Shown here in pieces: positions 1 to 7,465 of a stretch of DNA of 8,109 bases. The DNA is from Acidobacteriaceae bacterium (GTDB lineage: Bacteria; Acidobacteriota; Terriglobia; Terriglobales; Acidobacteriaceae). Position 1 is the first letter of the stretch. The number at the start of each line of letters is the position of its first letter. The translations under genes and the position numbers were made by a program. The stretch is from positions 1 to 8,109 of the forward strand of contig JASHVU010000562.1 of NCBI GenBank assembly GCA_030044455.1, in the 5' to 3' direction. Under the pieces are notes generated by a model. The model was not told the DNA's origin. It did no database searches and saw only the letters and a list, made by a program, of their open reading frames with translations.

Positions 1-1391
1 AAATCCCCAAAGGCACAGCCTCGCCCCGAGTGGGCCTCAACGATTCCGGGTCCAGCTTCGGCGCCGAGCTCCTCAAAAGTTCCGTTGCCGAGATTTCTGA
101 ATAGAATCCGCGGTGTCTTGTAGGGATAGTCCGCCAACACTCGCTCAACCTCAGGGTAGACACTGCCGGTGACGACGAGAACGTCAGGAAATCCATCGTT
201 ATCGAAGTCGTCAAGGCCGGTGCCCCAACTTACAAAGCGGGTTTCCACACCAATTTTCGCAGCGCGCGTGCGATCGTCGAAATTGCCCGTGCCATCGTTG
301 TGGAAGATGCCGCAAGTGTCGCCCATGAAGTGCGTTTTGAATAGATCCAGATGACCGTCAAGGTCGTAGTCGCCGATGCCGACGCCCATGCCGGCTTGCT
401 CCATGCCGTCTTCGCTCAAGGCCACGCCGCGCAATACACCTTCCTCACGAAATGTCCCGTCGTGGTTGTTCATGAAGAGCAGGCTTGGCGTCGAATCGCA
501 AGCCACGAAGATATCGGTCCATCCATCTTCGTCGAAGTCTGCGGCCACAACGGTCATGCCGTAACTTTCGGTGGCCGACGCAATCCCGCTCTCCTGGGTC
601 ACGTCGGTGAAAGTGCCATCGCCGTTGTTCCGATAAAGCAGGTGTCGGCCAGTAGGCAAACCACGCGGGCCGCAGTTGACCGGGATTCCCTTCCAATTGC
701 ACGTGGAAGCCGCGCCCGGGACAGGCGCCTTGGCGAGATCGAATCGGATGTAATTTGAGATAAACAGATCGAGATGGCCGTCACGATTGTAGTCGACAAA
801 ACTGCAGCCGGCGCCCCAGCGCGTCTCACCCCGCAGCAGTCCCGCCGCACCCGTTACATCGGTGAATGTTCCGTTGCCGTTGTTCCGATAGAGACGGTTC
901 TCTCCGTAGTAGGTGCAAAAGATGTCTTCGAAGCCGTCATTGTTGTAGTCGCCTAGGCAGACTCCGTTAGCCCATCCAACCGCTCGCAGGCCTGCCTTAT
1001 CTGTTACGTCGCTGAACGTTCCATCACGATTGTTCTTGTACAAACGGTTCGTCGCTTCAGGCAGAGCTTCTTCAAGCCGTGTGCCGCAAAGCAGGAAAAT
1101 GTCCATCCAGCCGTCGTTGTCGTAGTCGATGAATGCGCATCCGCATCCGTTGGCCTCAAGGATGTACTTCTTTTTCTCGATGCCGCCATAGATGGTCGGG
1201 ATGCGCAGTCCGGCTTGCTCGGCCACATTCACGAAGTGCGCGTTGAATGGCCGGCCGGAGGCAGGAGGACGAGCCTGAGGCTTGACGCCTCGAGAGGCGA
1301 TGCCCTGTTGCTGGGCGAGAGCCATCCACTGTGCGGGAAACAAAACCGTGCCCGTGACGGCGGAGACAAACGTACGGCGTGTAATTTTCAT
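1..1391 (-). CDS. CRTAC1-like FG-GAP/VCBS repeat protein, Tat-exported (3' end cut by window)
   Basis: Translating the minus strand from the ATG at 1391 gives 463 codons with no stop before the window edge, so the C-terminus is missing. Residues 4-10 (TRRTFVS) followed by a hydrophobic stretch and ALA-QQ near 26 form a twin-arginine signal, so the protein should be exported folded. At least six calcium-binding DxDxDGxxD-type loops follow, starting at D89, D148, D200, D285, D341 and D395. They alternate with NNxDGTFxDVT-type blocks, the pattern of VCBS/FG-GAP beta-propeller blades. The last visible residues (HSGRGCAFGD) lead into another blade; in this family an ASPIC/UnbV domain usually comes next, which would lie outside the window. 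The role of bacterial CRTAC1-like proteins is poorly known; extracellular binding or adhesion is a guess. No clear Shine-Dalgarno precedes the start, and the gene sits 58 bases after the hydrolase gene, suggesting co-transcription. Confidence 0.9.
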   Translation of the reverse strand, partial: MKITRRTFVSAVTGTVLFPAQWMALAQQQGIASRGVKPQARPPASGRPFNAHFVNVAEQAGLRIPTIYGGIEKKKYILEANGCGCAFIDYDNDGWMDIFLLCGTRLEEALPEATNRLYKNNRDGTFSDVTDKAGLRAVGWANGVCLGDYNNDGFEDIFCTYYGENRLYRNNGNGTFTDVTGAAGLLRGETRWGAGCSFVDYNRDGHLDLFISNYIRFDLAKAPVPGAASTCNWKGIPVNCGPRGLPTGRHLLYRNNGDGTFTDVTQESGIASATESYGMTVVAADFDEDGWTDIFVACDSTPSLLFMNNHDGTFREEGVLRGVALSEDGMEQAGMGVGIGDYDLDGHLDLFKTHFMGDTCGIFHNDGTGNFDDRTRAAKIGVETRFVSWGTGLDDFDNDGFPDVLVVTGSVYPEVERVLADYPYKTPRILFRNLGNGTFEELGAEAGPGIVEAHSGRGCAFGD

Positions 1392-1449
1392 CCGGTTCTA
1401 TTATGCGCTGTGGCTTACCTGGTTCGGGCGTAACACATCCGTTGTATCT

Positions 1450-3288
1450 TTACGTTTCCACTTGGTGATAAAGCTTGTATTGCTCCTCTTCAATCGCGGC
1501 GAAAGGCTTAAAGACAAGCGTCTCCTGGTCGGTTTTGACACTCCAGGTGATGGAACCCCTGGCGGTTTGAGAGGCCGCCAGCAAACTCGCTCTGCGCAGC
1601 GGCGATGGGGGGCGTCCCAAGGCGAACAGGGCAAGCGGACCAAAAACCGGGGCAACAACATCGGGATGTTGCGGGTCGACCGCTTCGAGAGCCGTCGACA
1701 TCTCGAACTCCATCTCGATACGGTCGCCGTCTTTCCAGGTCCGGGTAATCGCGGCGAAGGTTCCAGGCGTCAAAGCATCATCGATGCGCCGCCCATTCAC
1801 AGCCACCGTGGTTTTGGCTCCTGCCCACCGGGGAACTCTGAGGTGCACAGTGAACGTCTCTGGCGTGTCGGTTGAAAACGCGATCTGTGTGGACGGCTCA
1901 TAGGGGTAGCTGGTGCGCTGAGTTAACGTGACGCGCGCGCTCCCGCGGGTCCAGGTTGCTCGTGAAGGTACGTACAGGTTCACGTAGATGCCATCCGCAT
2001 CGCGGAAGTAGGAACTGATGCCGTAATCGGCCGTGATCTGAGGGAAGGTACCGGAGCAGCATGGCCACTTGTCTTTGTAATAGCCCTTCTTGGCAAAGAC
2101 GTGGTTGTAGTCGGAGTAATAAAAGGCAGTTCCGTCACTCTTCATTGGTTTGGCGCCGAGGATGGTGTTCAGCAGCACCTGCTCCATGCTGTCGCCGTAG
2201 CGGCTGTCGCGCGTGACGCGAAGCAGATAGCGCGTGATCTTGAAGTGTCCGTAAGCGCCGCAGGGCGTCTCAAAACTGAAATGCGTTTGCTTCAGGCTTT
2301 CTCCCATCTCTCCGCTGCCGGGTTTACGGAACAGCTCATCAGGTCCCCAGCCGCCGGTTGCAAAGCTCTGCGTGTCGCGGAGAAATGCGAAGCCGTTTTG
2401 CGCTGCAACAAGATGCTTTTTGCTGCCCAAGGTCAGATACGCCTGCATGGCGCTCGAGAAGGCGTTGACGTGGCTGTAGGCATGCTCGCCCGGCAGAACG
2501 TTCTTCCCCTCCGACAAAGGATTGAAATAGGTATCGTCTTCCAGGAACCTGACCGCGAGATCGCGGTAGCGATCGCCGGCTCCGCGATGATAGGCGAGGA
2601 ACAGATTCTCAGGCAGCGTGTAGGTTTCGTCCCAGCAGTAAGCCTCGTCAGGATGCGGATGTGCATACTGCTCGGCGCGCGACATGGCTTTGGGCGGCAG
2701 ATGCGGCAGAACCGCATCAGTGGCGGCATCTAGCACCTTGAGCGCCGTTTCATCGCCGGCGAACTCGTGCGCATCAATAAGGCCGCAGGCGCTCTTGTCA
2801 AAGGTGTATGCCGGAAGGTGATATCCGTCGTAGAACTTTGTCGTAATGGTCGGCGCAAAGGCACGCACCAGGCCTCTCACTTTTTCGCGCGTCGGCTCAG
2901 AACCGGTGACCGCATAGGCCCGCGCCAGGCCCGACAGATACTGCCCGAAACTGTGCCCGGGTATGAAACCGTGAAAAGTTCCGTGCGGATCGAACTCCGG
3001 CGAATTGTCGTACCAGCCGCCCATGTCCTCGCCCGGAGCGGGTTGACCGGCTCGCTGCCGAAAGGGCTTGAGCAGCATGTCATTATCGAGCGCCAGAAAA
3101 AGAGCATGGTTGGCTTCGAACTGCTGGCGCATGGGGCCATCGAGCAGTTCAATCTCGTTGTAACTGAATTGATCGAGCGGAGTGGCGCCGGTGCTCACAA
3201 CGGCGGCTTCAGCTTTGCGGAACCGGGTAGCCGAGGCGATAGCAGTGGCCGCGCCCAATTTGAGAAATGCCCTGCGGGATGATCGCAT
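1450..3288 (-). CDS. DUF1680 / GH127-type glycoside hydrolase (putative beta-L-arabinofuranosidase), Tat-exported
   Basis: The protein has 612 residues from the ATG at 3288. Residues 3-10 (SSRRAFLK) are a classic twin-arginine motif, followed by a hydrophobic stretch and an AEA site near 28, so it is exported folded. An upstream in-frame GTG at 3339 would add 17 residues before the Tat motif and is less likely; a weak GGAAAA lies about 9 bases before the ATG. The body matches the DUF1680 (Glyco_hydro_127) pattern: an alpha-helical barrel region over roughly residues 40-430, then beta-sandwich-like sequence. The metal-site signature is visible as E340-T-P-C343 and W408-P-C410-C411. In the characterised GH127 enzyme HypBA1, a Glu and three Cys bind zinc and one Cys is the nucleophile. 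The activity, removal of terminal L-arabinofuranose or a related sugar, is inferred from the family; GH146 and uncharacterised DUF1680 subgroups remain possible. It is probably the first gene of a minus-strand operon and diverges from the sensor cluster. Confidence 0.9.
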   Translation of the reverse strand: MRSSRRAFLKLGAATAIASATRFRKAEAAVVSTGATPLDQFSYNEIELLDGPMRQQFEANHALFLALDNDMLLKPFRQRAGQPAPGEDMGGWYDNSPEFDPHGTFHGFIPGHSFGQYLSGLARAYAVTGSEPTREKVRGLVRAFAPTITTKFYDGYHLPAYTFDKSACGLIDAHEFAGDETALKVLDAATDAVLPHLPPKAMSRAEQYAHPHPDEAYCWDETYTLPENLFLAYHRGAGDRYRDLAVRFLEDDTYFNPLSEGKNVLPGEHAYSHVNAFSSAMQAYLTLGSKKHLVAAQNGFAFLRDTQSFATGGWGPDELFRKPGSGEMGESLKQTHFSFETPCGAYGHFKITRYLLRVTRDSRYGDSMEQVLLNTILGAKPMKSDGTAFYYSDYNHVFAKKGYYKDKWPCCSGTFPQITADYGISSYFRDADGIYVNLYVPSRATWTRGSARVTLTQRTSYPYEPSTQIAFSTDTPETFTVHLRVPRWAGAKTTVAVNGRRIDDALTPGTFAAITRTWKDGDRIEMEFEMSTALEAVDPQHPDVVAPVFGPLALFALGRPPSPLRRASLLAASQTARGSITWSVKTDQETLVFKPFAAIEEEQYKLYHQVET

Positions 3289-3378
3289 GATTGGGATTTT
3301 CCAGCCTTTCTTTTGATATTTGTCCAGTCCGCATCGCACGCCAATGGCGAAAGATCAATCTAGTGCATGGCAGTGTCT

Positions 3379-3406
3379 TAGACGAATGGTGCAGATGTAC
3401 TATATT
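3379..3406 (+). promoter_or_regulatory. candidate sigma-70-type promoter for the sensor cluster
   Basis: TATATT at 3401-3406 is a good -10 candidate. TAGACG at 3379-3384 matches four of six positions of the -35 consensus, with a 16-base spacer. Transcription would start near 3413, leaving a leader of about 110 bases that contains the stem-loop at 3437-3486. The assignment rests on pattern matching alone. Confidence 0.3.
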
Positions 3407-3436
3407 CGCGGGTTGTTGATGGTTGGTCGAATTGTA

Positions 3437-3486
3437 TTGTTGTTCCGGGCCGAAGCCCGGTCGCGCCGTCAGCGGCCGAACAACGA
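3437..3486 (+). promoter_or_regulatory. potential stem-loop in the lipoprotein mRNA leader
   Basis: TTGTTGTTC at 3437-3445 can pair with GAACAACGA at 3478-3486 (nine pairs, one of them G-U). Inside it, CCGGGC-CGAA-GCCCGG (3445-3460) is a perfect six-pair hairpin with a four-base loop. Alternatively GGCC at 3448-3451 could extend the outer stem by pairing with GGCC at 3474-3477; this and the inner hairpin exclude one another. The outer stem reaches into the GAGG at 3485-3488, which is the ribosome-binding candidate for an ATG start at 3500. It could influence translation, but no known riboswitch class is recognised. Confidence 0.4.
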
Positions 3487-3510
3487 GGTTCAGATTGCTA
3501 TGGACCGGCC

Positions 3511-3517
3511 AAGGGAG
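3511..3517 (+). promoter_or_regulatory. ribosome binding site supporting the GTG start at 3527
   Basis: AAGGGAG ends nine bases before the GTG at 3527. This is a better match than the GAGG at 3485-3488, which lies 11 bases before the ATG at 3500. It is the main reason, together with the signal-peptide shape, for choosing the shorter form of the lipoprotein. Confidence 0.5.
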
Positions 3518-3526
3518 TGCGTTGTT

Positions 3527-4504
3527 GTGAGCCAAAAAGTGCGCCGTGTGCTCGGCCGGTGGTTGCATGCTCTTTTCCTGCTGACTGCGCTGGCGGCGTG
3601 CGGTTGCAGGCAGCAGCATCCTGTCATTGCGGTCATTCCTCGCACCTGCGGCACCGCGCTGTGGGAACCGGAGCACGCCGGCGCTGCGGCTGTGGCGCGC
3701 GCACGCGGTTTGGAAATCTACTGGAACGCGCCCATGCGCGACGACGACATTCAAACACAGATCGCACTCATCGAGAAGTCGGTGAAACGGCATTACGCCG
3801 GAATTATAGTTTCTCCCATCGAAACACTGCCCATGCGCACACCCATCCGGCGGGTTCTTGCCGAGGGCATTCCAGTGGTAGTGGTGGGAACCGAACTGGG
3901 CGTGGCCCCGGGTCCGAAATTGACTTACGTGCTGAGTGACGAGCGCGCCGCCGGAGAAATGGCAGCACGGCGCGTCGGGAGCATCCTCGAGGGCAAGGGA
4001 TCCATCGCCATTTTGGGCATCGATCCCCAGTTGACGAGCAACATGGAGCGCGAACGCAGTTTGGAGGCGACCCTGGCGCGCGAGTTTCCCGAGATCCACG
4101 TGGCGGTGCGTCAGTTCGGCCTGTCCAGTGTCCCGCAGGAACAGGAGGCTGCCGAAGAGTTGTTGGCGAAAGGGCAAACGATTGATGCGATTATTGCTCT
4201 TTCGCTGGCTTCGACTCGAGGGGTCTATTACGCGCTGGCCGAATTCGGCAAGGCCGGGAACGTCAAGCTTGTTGGTTTCGATCAGGATCTGATTCCGCCC
4301 ATCCGAAACGGCGGGATCGACTCTGTGATTGCGCAGAACACTTACGCCATGGGGCAATTGGCCATGGATGTGATGGACCGTGAGCTCCACGGGAAAGGAA
4401 GCGCGACGGTGCTGGAGGTGCCACCGGTTCTGATGACGCGCGAAAATGTCGATTCCGCCCAGATTCGCCAGATTCTCAACCTGGCATGGTGGCCGCCGCG
4501 ATGA
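3527..4504 (+). CDS. periplasmic sugar-binding lipoprotein (type-1 periplasmic-binding / RbsB-LacI fold)
   Basis: The protein has 325 residues from the GTG at 3527; an ATG at 3500 would give 334. The N-terminus is a textbook lipoprotein signal: basic residues (KVRR, R11), a hydrophobic core, then a lipobox L22-A-A-C25, so the mature protein should be lipid-anchored at C25 and face the periplasm. The body is a two-lobed type-1 binding protein: VIAVIP at the first strand, a VLSDERAAGEMAA block at 135-147, VGFDQD at 249-254 and VIAQN at 267-271, as in ribose-binding-like proteins and LacI ligand domains. There is no helix-turn-helix, so it is not a LacI repressor. The ligand is presumably a sugar, but which one is unknown. 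No permease or ATPase gene follows. Instead the stop codon overlaps the start of a histidine kinase, which points to a sensing rather than a transport role (inference). Confidence 0.88.
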   Translation: MSQKVRRVLGRWLHALFLLTALAACGCRQQHPVIAVIPRTCGTALWEPEHAGAAAVARARGLEIYWNAPMRDDDIQTQIALIEKSVKRHYAGIIVSPIETLPMRTPIRRVLAEGIPVVVVGTELGVAPGPKLTYVLSDERAAGEMAARRVGSILEGKGSIAILGIDPQLTSNMERERSLEATLAREFPEIHVAVRQFGLSSVPQEQEAAEELLAKGQTIDAIIALSLASTRGVYYALAEFGKAGNVKLVGFDQDLIPPIRNGGIDSVIAQNTYAMGQLAMDVMDRELHGKGSATVLEVPPVLMTRENVDSAQIRQILNLAWWPPR

Positions 4505-6660
4505 AAGCAATTCTCAGTGCGCGAAACCTGATGATCGCCGGCTCAGCCGTTGCGGTGATTGCATTGTCGGCCGTTTCTGGCGTCTTCCTGCTTCGCTCCA
4601 TCGCGCGCCGCACTCCCTTCAGCGGGCAAAGCGTTTCGCTCGCCAAGCAGGACGACTGGCAGGCCTTCGGAGGCACCTGGCAATATGCCGACGGAGCGAT
4701 GCAGAACAACTCCGACGAGCGCGGCGCGAAACTCATGAGCGGTCCCACCTATTGGTCGAACTATTCGATCGAAGCCGACGTACTTTTGCTCGGCCAGTAT
4801 GGAGATGCAGGCCTGATCATCCGCTCCACCGATGAAGAGGAGGGGGTAGATGCATATCACGGGTACATGGCGGGTCTGCGCGATCTCGACAACACTCTTA
4901 TTCTCGGCCGTGCCGACTACGGGTGGCGGGAGTATGCGGCCAAACCGGTAACGCCGCGGGTGTACGCGCAGCAGTGGTACCACGTGAAGTTTCTGGCTTA
5001 CGGCTGCGACTTCGCTGTCAGCGCCAGGGCACCCGGCGGTCAAACCACGAGCGTCGCAGTAGAAGATCCTGACTGCCTGACCGAGGGCCGCTTCGGGTTC
5101 AAGTCGTACAACACCGGAGCGGAGTGGAGAAATGTCGAGATTCGGAAAGCAACCGGCCAGGACCTGGTCGCGATGACCGGTGACGCGCGCCCGACCATTG
5201 CCACTCCCGACGCACTCCCGATGGGCGCGGCGCCGGGATCCTATGACCATTACTTCGAGCCGATTCAGCGCGATCTCCTGGCCCATCGCACCGATGTCAA
5301 CGCGCAGTCGATCAGCAGCCTCCGTCTGCTCTCCCCCGACATCCCGGCCTCGGTCACCATCCACGGCGTGGTTACCCTCACTTCGCCTGTGCTCTTCATT
5401 CAGGATCCGACTGGAGGCCTGGCGATTAGTGACAGCCATGCACATGCGCCTCTCCAGATCGGAGATGAAGTCGAGGCCAAAGGAGATGCGGAGCTGCACG
5501 ATTTCAGCTCGCGGCTCCGCGACGCCAATGTGCGCCTGCTTTGGTCTCACACGCCCGTTCCGCCGGTCGCAGTCACCGCCGCCCAGGCAGCCACCGGGGC
5601 ATTTGACGCCGAGTATGTCGAGCTTCAGGGGCGTCTGGAACATAAGGACGAAGCTGCTGGGCACACCCTGGTTCTCACTCTCGATGACGCCAGCCAGTCG
5701 TTTCTGGCCATCGTGAGCGAGGCGGGACAGGCGGAGAGACTGCGCACACTAAAAGAGAAGAGCCGACTGCGGCTACGCGGGATCTGCGTTGTCGATTCCG
5801 ACTACACCCACGATTTGACCTCCTTTGCGTTGCTGTTGCCGTCGTTCAACGATGTCGAAGTGGTAGATGGACCGCCTTGGTGGAGCGCCGGGCACATCGT
5901 CGCTACGATCATCGGCGTGCTGCTGCTGGCTTTGGCGGGGCTGAGCTGTTACTTCCTGATCGAGCGCTGGCGCATGCAAGCCGTTCTGGAAGAGCGGGGG
6001 CGCCTGGCGCACGAAATGCATGATACGCTGGCGCAGAGCTTTGCCGGATTAGGTTTCCAACTCGAGGCGATCCGCGACGAGGCCAATGAAGGGTCGAACA
6101 TTGTGCCGCAATTGGATGTAGCACGACTCATGGTGCGCAACTCCCATGAGGAGGCACGGCGCAGTATCGCCATGCTGAGGCCGGAGAATCTTGAGTCTGT
6201 GGGTTTGCTGCGGGCAATGGAGAACTGCGCGCACCGCATGGTCAACGGGACTTCATCGATCGCGGTTCGAGTTTCCAGCGACGGCAGCGAGCGGGCCATT
6301 CCTCTGCGTATCTCTGACACGCTCATGCGCATCGGGCAGGAAGCTGTCGCCAATGCGGTTCGTCACGCTCATCCCGCCCACCTCGACATCTCGCTCAACT
6401 ATCTCCGATCAGCGGTCGAGTTGATGGTCAAAGACGACGGCTGCGGCTTCTCCGTGACCGGCGAACTGGCGGGCTTCGGCATCCTGGGGATGCACAAGCG
6501 CGCTGACAGCATCGGGGCAACGCTCACCATTCACAGCGCGCCCGGAAATGGAACCACGTTGTGCGTGCAAGCACCCACACCGCCTTCACTCCTCCGCGCG
6601 TTCTGGATACGCTTCGAGAACTCCTGGAGAAATCGATCCGATGGAAACCCACGCAGGTAA
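4501..6660 (+). CDS. sensor histidine kinase, NarL/HisKA_3 class, with jelly-roll-like and OB-like ectodomain
   Basis: The ATG at 4501 overlaps the preceding stop as ATGA, indicating translational coupling; an in-frame ATG at 4486 is the alternative. The protein has 719 residues. A transmembrane helix at about 10-31 is followed by an ectodomain. Residues 50-216 resemble a concanavalin/DUF1080-like jelly roll (GGTWQYADGAMQN, DAGLIIRS, QQWYHVKF, GRFGFKSYN). Residues 283-450 resemble the tandem OB-fold segment of acidobacterial kinases (HGVVTLTSPVLFIQDPTGG, RLRLRGIC). A second helix spans about 466-487. The cytoplasmic part has a HisKA_3 motif HEMHDTLAQS with H507 as phosphoacceptor. The HATPase part shows an N box (N618), a G1 box DDGCGF (645-650), a G2 block GFGILGMHKRA (658-668) and GNGTT (682-686). 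All catalytic motifs are intact. It should phosphorylate the regulator encoded next. Carbohydrate sensing is inferred from the ectodomain and its neighbours. Confidence 0.92.
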   Translation: MKAILSARNLMIAGSAVAVIALSAVSGVFLLRSIARRTPFSGQSVSLAKQDDWQAFGGTWQYADGAMQNNSDERGAKLMSGPTYWSNYSIEADVLLLGQYGDAGLIIRSTDEEEGVDAYHGYMAGLRDLDNTLILGRADYGWREYAAKPVTPRVYAQQWYHVKFLAYGCDFAVSARAPGGQTTSVAVEDPDCLTEGRFGFKSYNTGAEWRNVEIRKATGQDLVAMTGDARPTIATPDALPMGAAPGSYDHYFEPIQRDLLAHRTDVNAQSISSLRLLSPDIPASVTIHGVVTLTSPVLFIQDPTGGLAISDSHAHAPLQIGDEVEAKGDAELHDFSSRLRDANVRLLWSHTPVPPVAVTAAQAATGAFDAEYVELQGRLEHKDEAAGHTLVLTLDDASQSFLAIVSEAGQAERLRTLKEKSRLRLRGICVVDSDYTHDLTSFALLLPSFNDVEVVDGPPWWSAGHIVATIIGVLLLALAGLSCYFLIERWRMQAVLEERGRLAHEMHDTLAQSFAGLGFQLEAIRDEANEGSNIVPQLDVARLMVRNSHEEARRSIAMLRPENLESVGLLRAMENCAHRMVNGTSSIAVRVSSDGSERAIPLRISDTLMRIGQEAVANAVRHAHPAHLDISLNYLRSAVELMVKDDGCGFSVTGELAGFGILGMHKRADSIGATLTIHSAPGNGTTLCVQAPTPPSLLRAFWIRFENSWRNRSDGNPRR

Positions 6661-7282
6661 AAAGCCGATTCGCGTCCTGATTGTCGACGATCATCCGGTG
6701 GTTCGTGCCGGATTGACAAGCTTGTTGCGGAAAGTAATCGGGTTGAAAGTTGTTGGCACCGCACACAATGGTGAAGTGGCCCTCGACCTGATCCGCCGCT
6801 CTTCAGTCGACGTCGTTCTTCTCGACCTGCGCATGCCAAAAATTGGCGGCATCGATTTACTGACCATGCTGCGGGAGATGGCCAGCCCTCCCGCGGTTCT
6901 CATCCTTTCGAGCTACGCCTATGAAGAAGAAATCTATCGCGCTCTGAAGGCGGGGGCCCGTGGCTATCTCTCCAAGGACGCCTCGGGCGCCCAGATTGTT
7001 GAAGCGATCAATACTGCAAACGCGGGTGGCAGGTACCTTTCAGGGGATATTGCGGGACGTCTTGCCGAACGAGAATCGCGCTCCAGCCTCAGCTCCCGCG
7101 AGACGGAGATTCTGGAGATGGTCTCAAAGGGTTTGACCAACAAGGAGATTGCCCGCGTGCTCCAGATCAGCCAGTACACGGTTCGGAATCACATCAACCA
7201 CATCGGCGCCAAGCTGGAGGTCGGCGATCGCACCGAAGCCGTGGCGGTGGCCATGCAACAAGGCATCCTGAACCCGCGCTGA
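6641..7282 (+). CDS. response regulator, NarL/FixJ (LuxR HTH) family
   Basis: The protein has 213 residues from the ATG at 6641, with TGGAGA at 6625-6630 upstream; an in-frame start further upstream would only add sequence overlapping the kinase tail. The receiver domain (about 9-125) shows the acidic pair D16-D17, the phosphoacceptor D62 in DVVLLDLRMP, S90 at the switch position and K112 in GYLSKD. The C-terminal LuxR-type helix-turn-helix covers about 149-205, with SSRETEILEMVSKGLTNKEI and QISQYTVRNH as its signature. The gene overlaps the kinase by 20 bases, so the two form a cognate pair. As in the family, phosphorylation should favour dimer binding at inverted-repeat sites. Likely targets are the receptor gene after it and possibly the divergent hydrolase, but this is inference. 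The protein is complete and unremarkable in length. Confidence 0.95.
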   Translation: METHAGKKPIRVLIVDDHPVVRAGLTSLLRKVIGLKVVGTAHNGEVALDLIRRSSVDVVLLDLRMPKIGGIDLLTMLREMASPPAVLILSSYAYEEEIYRALKAGARGYLSKDASGAQIVEAINTANAGGRYLSGDIAGRLAERESRSSLSSRETEILEMVSKGLTNKEIARVLQISQYTVRNHINHIGAKLEVGDRTEAVAVAMQQGILNPR

Positions 7283-7427
7283 ATTTTTGCCATCTAAATC
7301 TGTCCACTTCCGGCTGCGATTCCGACTCTGGAACATAGGCTCGGCACCTTTTCTCCGCGGTCTCCAAGGATTTCTTTTCTGCTGACAGAGCATTGCGCCC
7401 TTTGCTCAGCTCTGGAAGGTCGCCACG

Positions 7428-7465
7428 CGATACGCGGCGTAGTACACCTGACCCATTGCGTATCG
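7428..7465. repeat. inverted repeat CGATACGC / GCGTATCG
   Basis: CGATACGC at 7428-7435 is perfectly repeated in inverted form at 7458-7465, with 22 bases between. It could be a hairpin or a pair of binding half-sites for a dimeric regulator. One such pair may occur by chance in a gap of this size. Confidence 0.35.

Larger units (their letters stand above)
3289..3526. promoter_or_regulatory. divergent intergenic control region
   Basis: This stretch of 238 bases lies between the hydrolase start and the chosen lipoprotein start, so promoters for both directions should be here. It is visibly richer in A and T than the flanking genes. It holds an 11-base palindrome (CGCCAATGGCG, 3339-3349), a plus-strand TATATT at 3401-3406, and a strong potential stem-loop at 3437-3486. 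The plus-strand frame stays open back to a TTG at 3320, but the amino acids encoded upstream of 3500 do not look like a secreted-protein N-terminus, so I treat this stretch as non-coding. I could not identify a convincing minus-strand -35/-10 pair. Confidence 0.55.

Noticed and set aside
351..758. Plus-strand open frame of 135 codons inside the CRTAC1-like gene
   Set aside because: The minus strand here encodes regular DxDxDG repeats in one continuous frame; the plus-strand frame is a shadow of those repeats.
3320..3499. N-terminal extension of the lipoprotein from a TTG at 3320
   Set aside because: It would place 60 or more residues before the lipoprotein signal, overlaps the control region and has no good ribosome binding site.
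3527..4504. LacI-type transcription repressor
   Set aside because: The fold matches the LacI ligand domain, but there is no helix-turn-helix and the N-terminus is a lipoprotein signal with lipobox LAAC.
3209..4510. Long open frame on the minus strand opposite the sugar-binding lipoprotein (433 codons)
   Set aside because: Its translation is a His/Arg/Gln-rich mixture with no motif, it overlaps a clear gene along its whole length and it covers the divergent control region. It is an antisense shadow of GC-rich coding DNA.
4543..5664. Open frame on the minus strand opposite the kinase ectodomain (373 codons)
   Set aside because: The opposite strand encodes a kinase with intact motifs and coupled neighbours; this frame has no recognisable domain or start signal.
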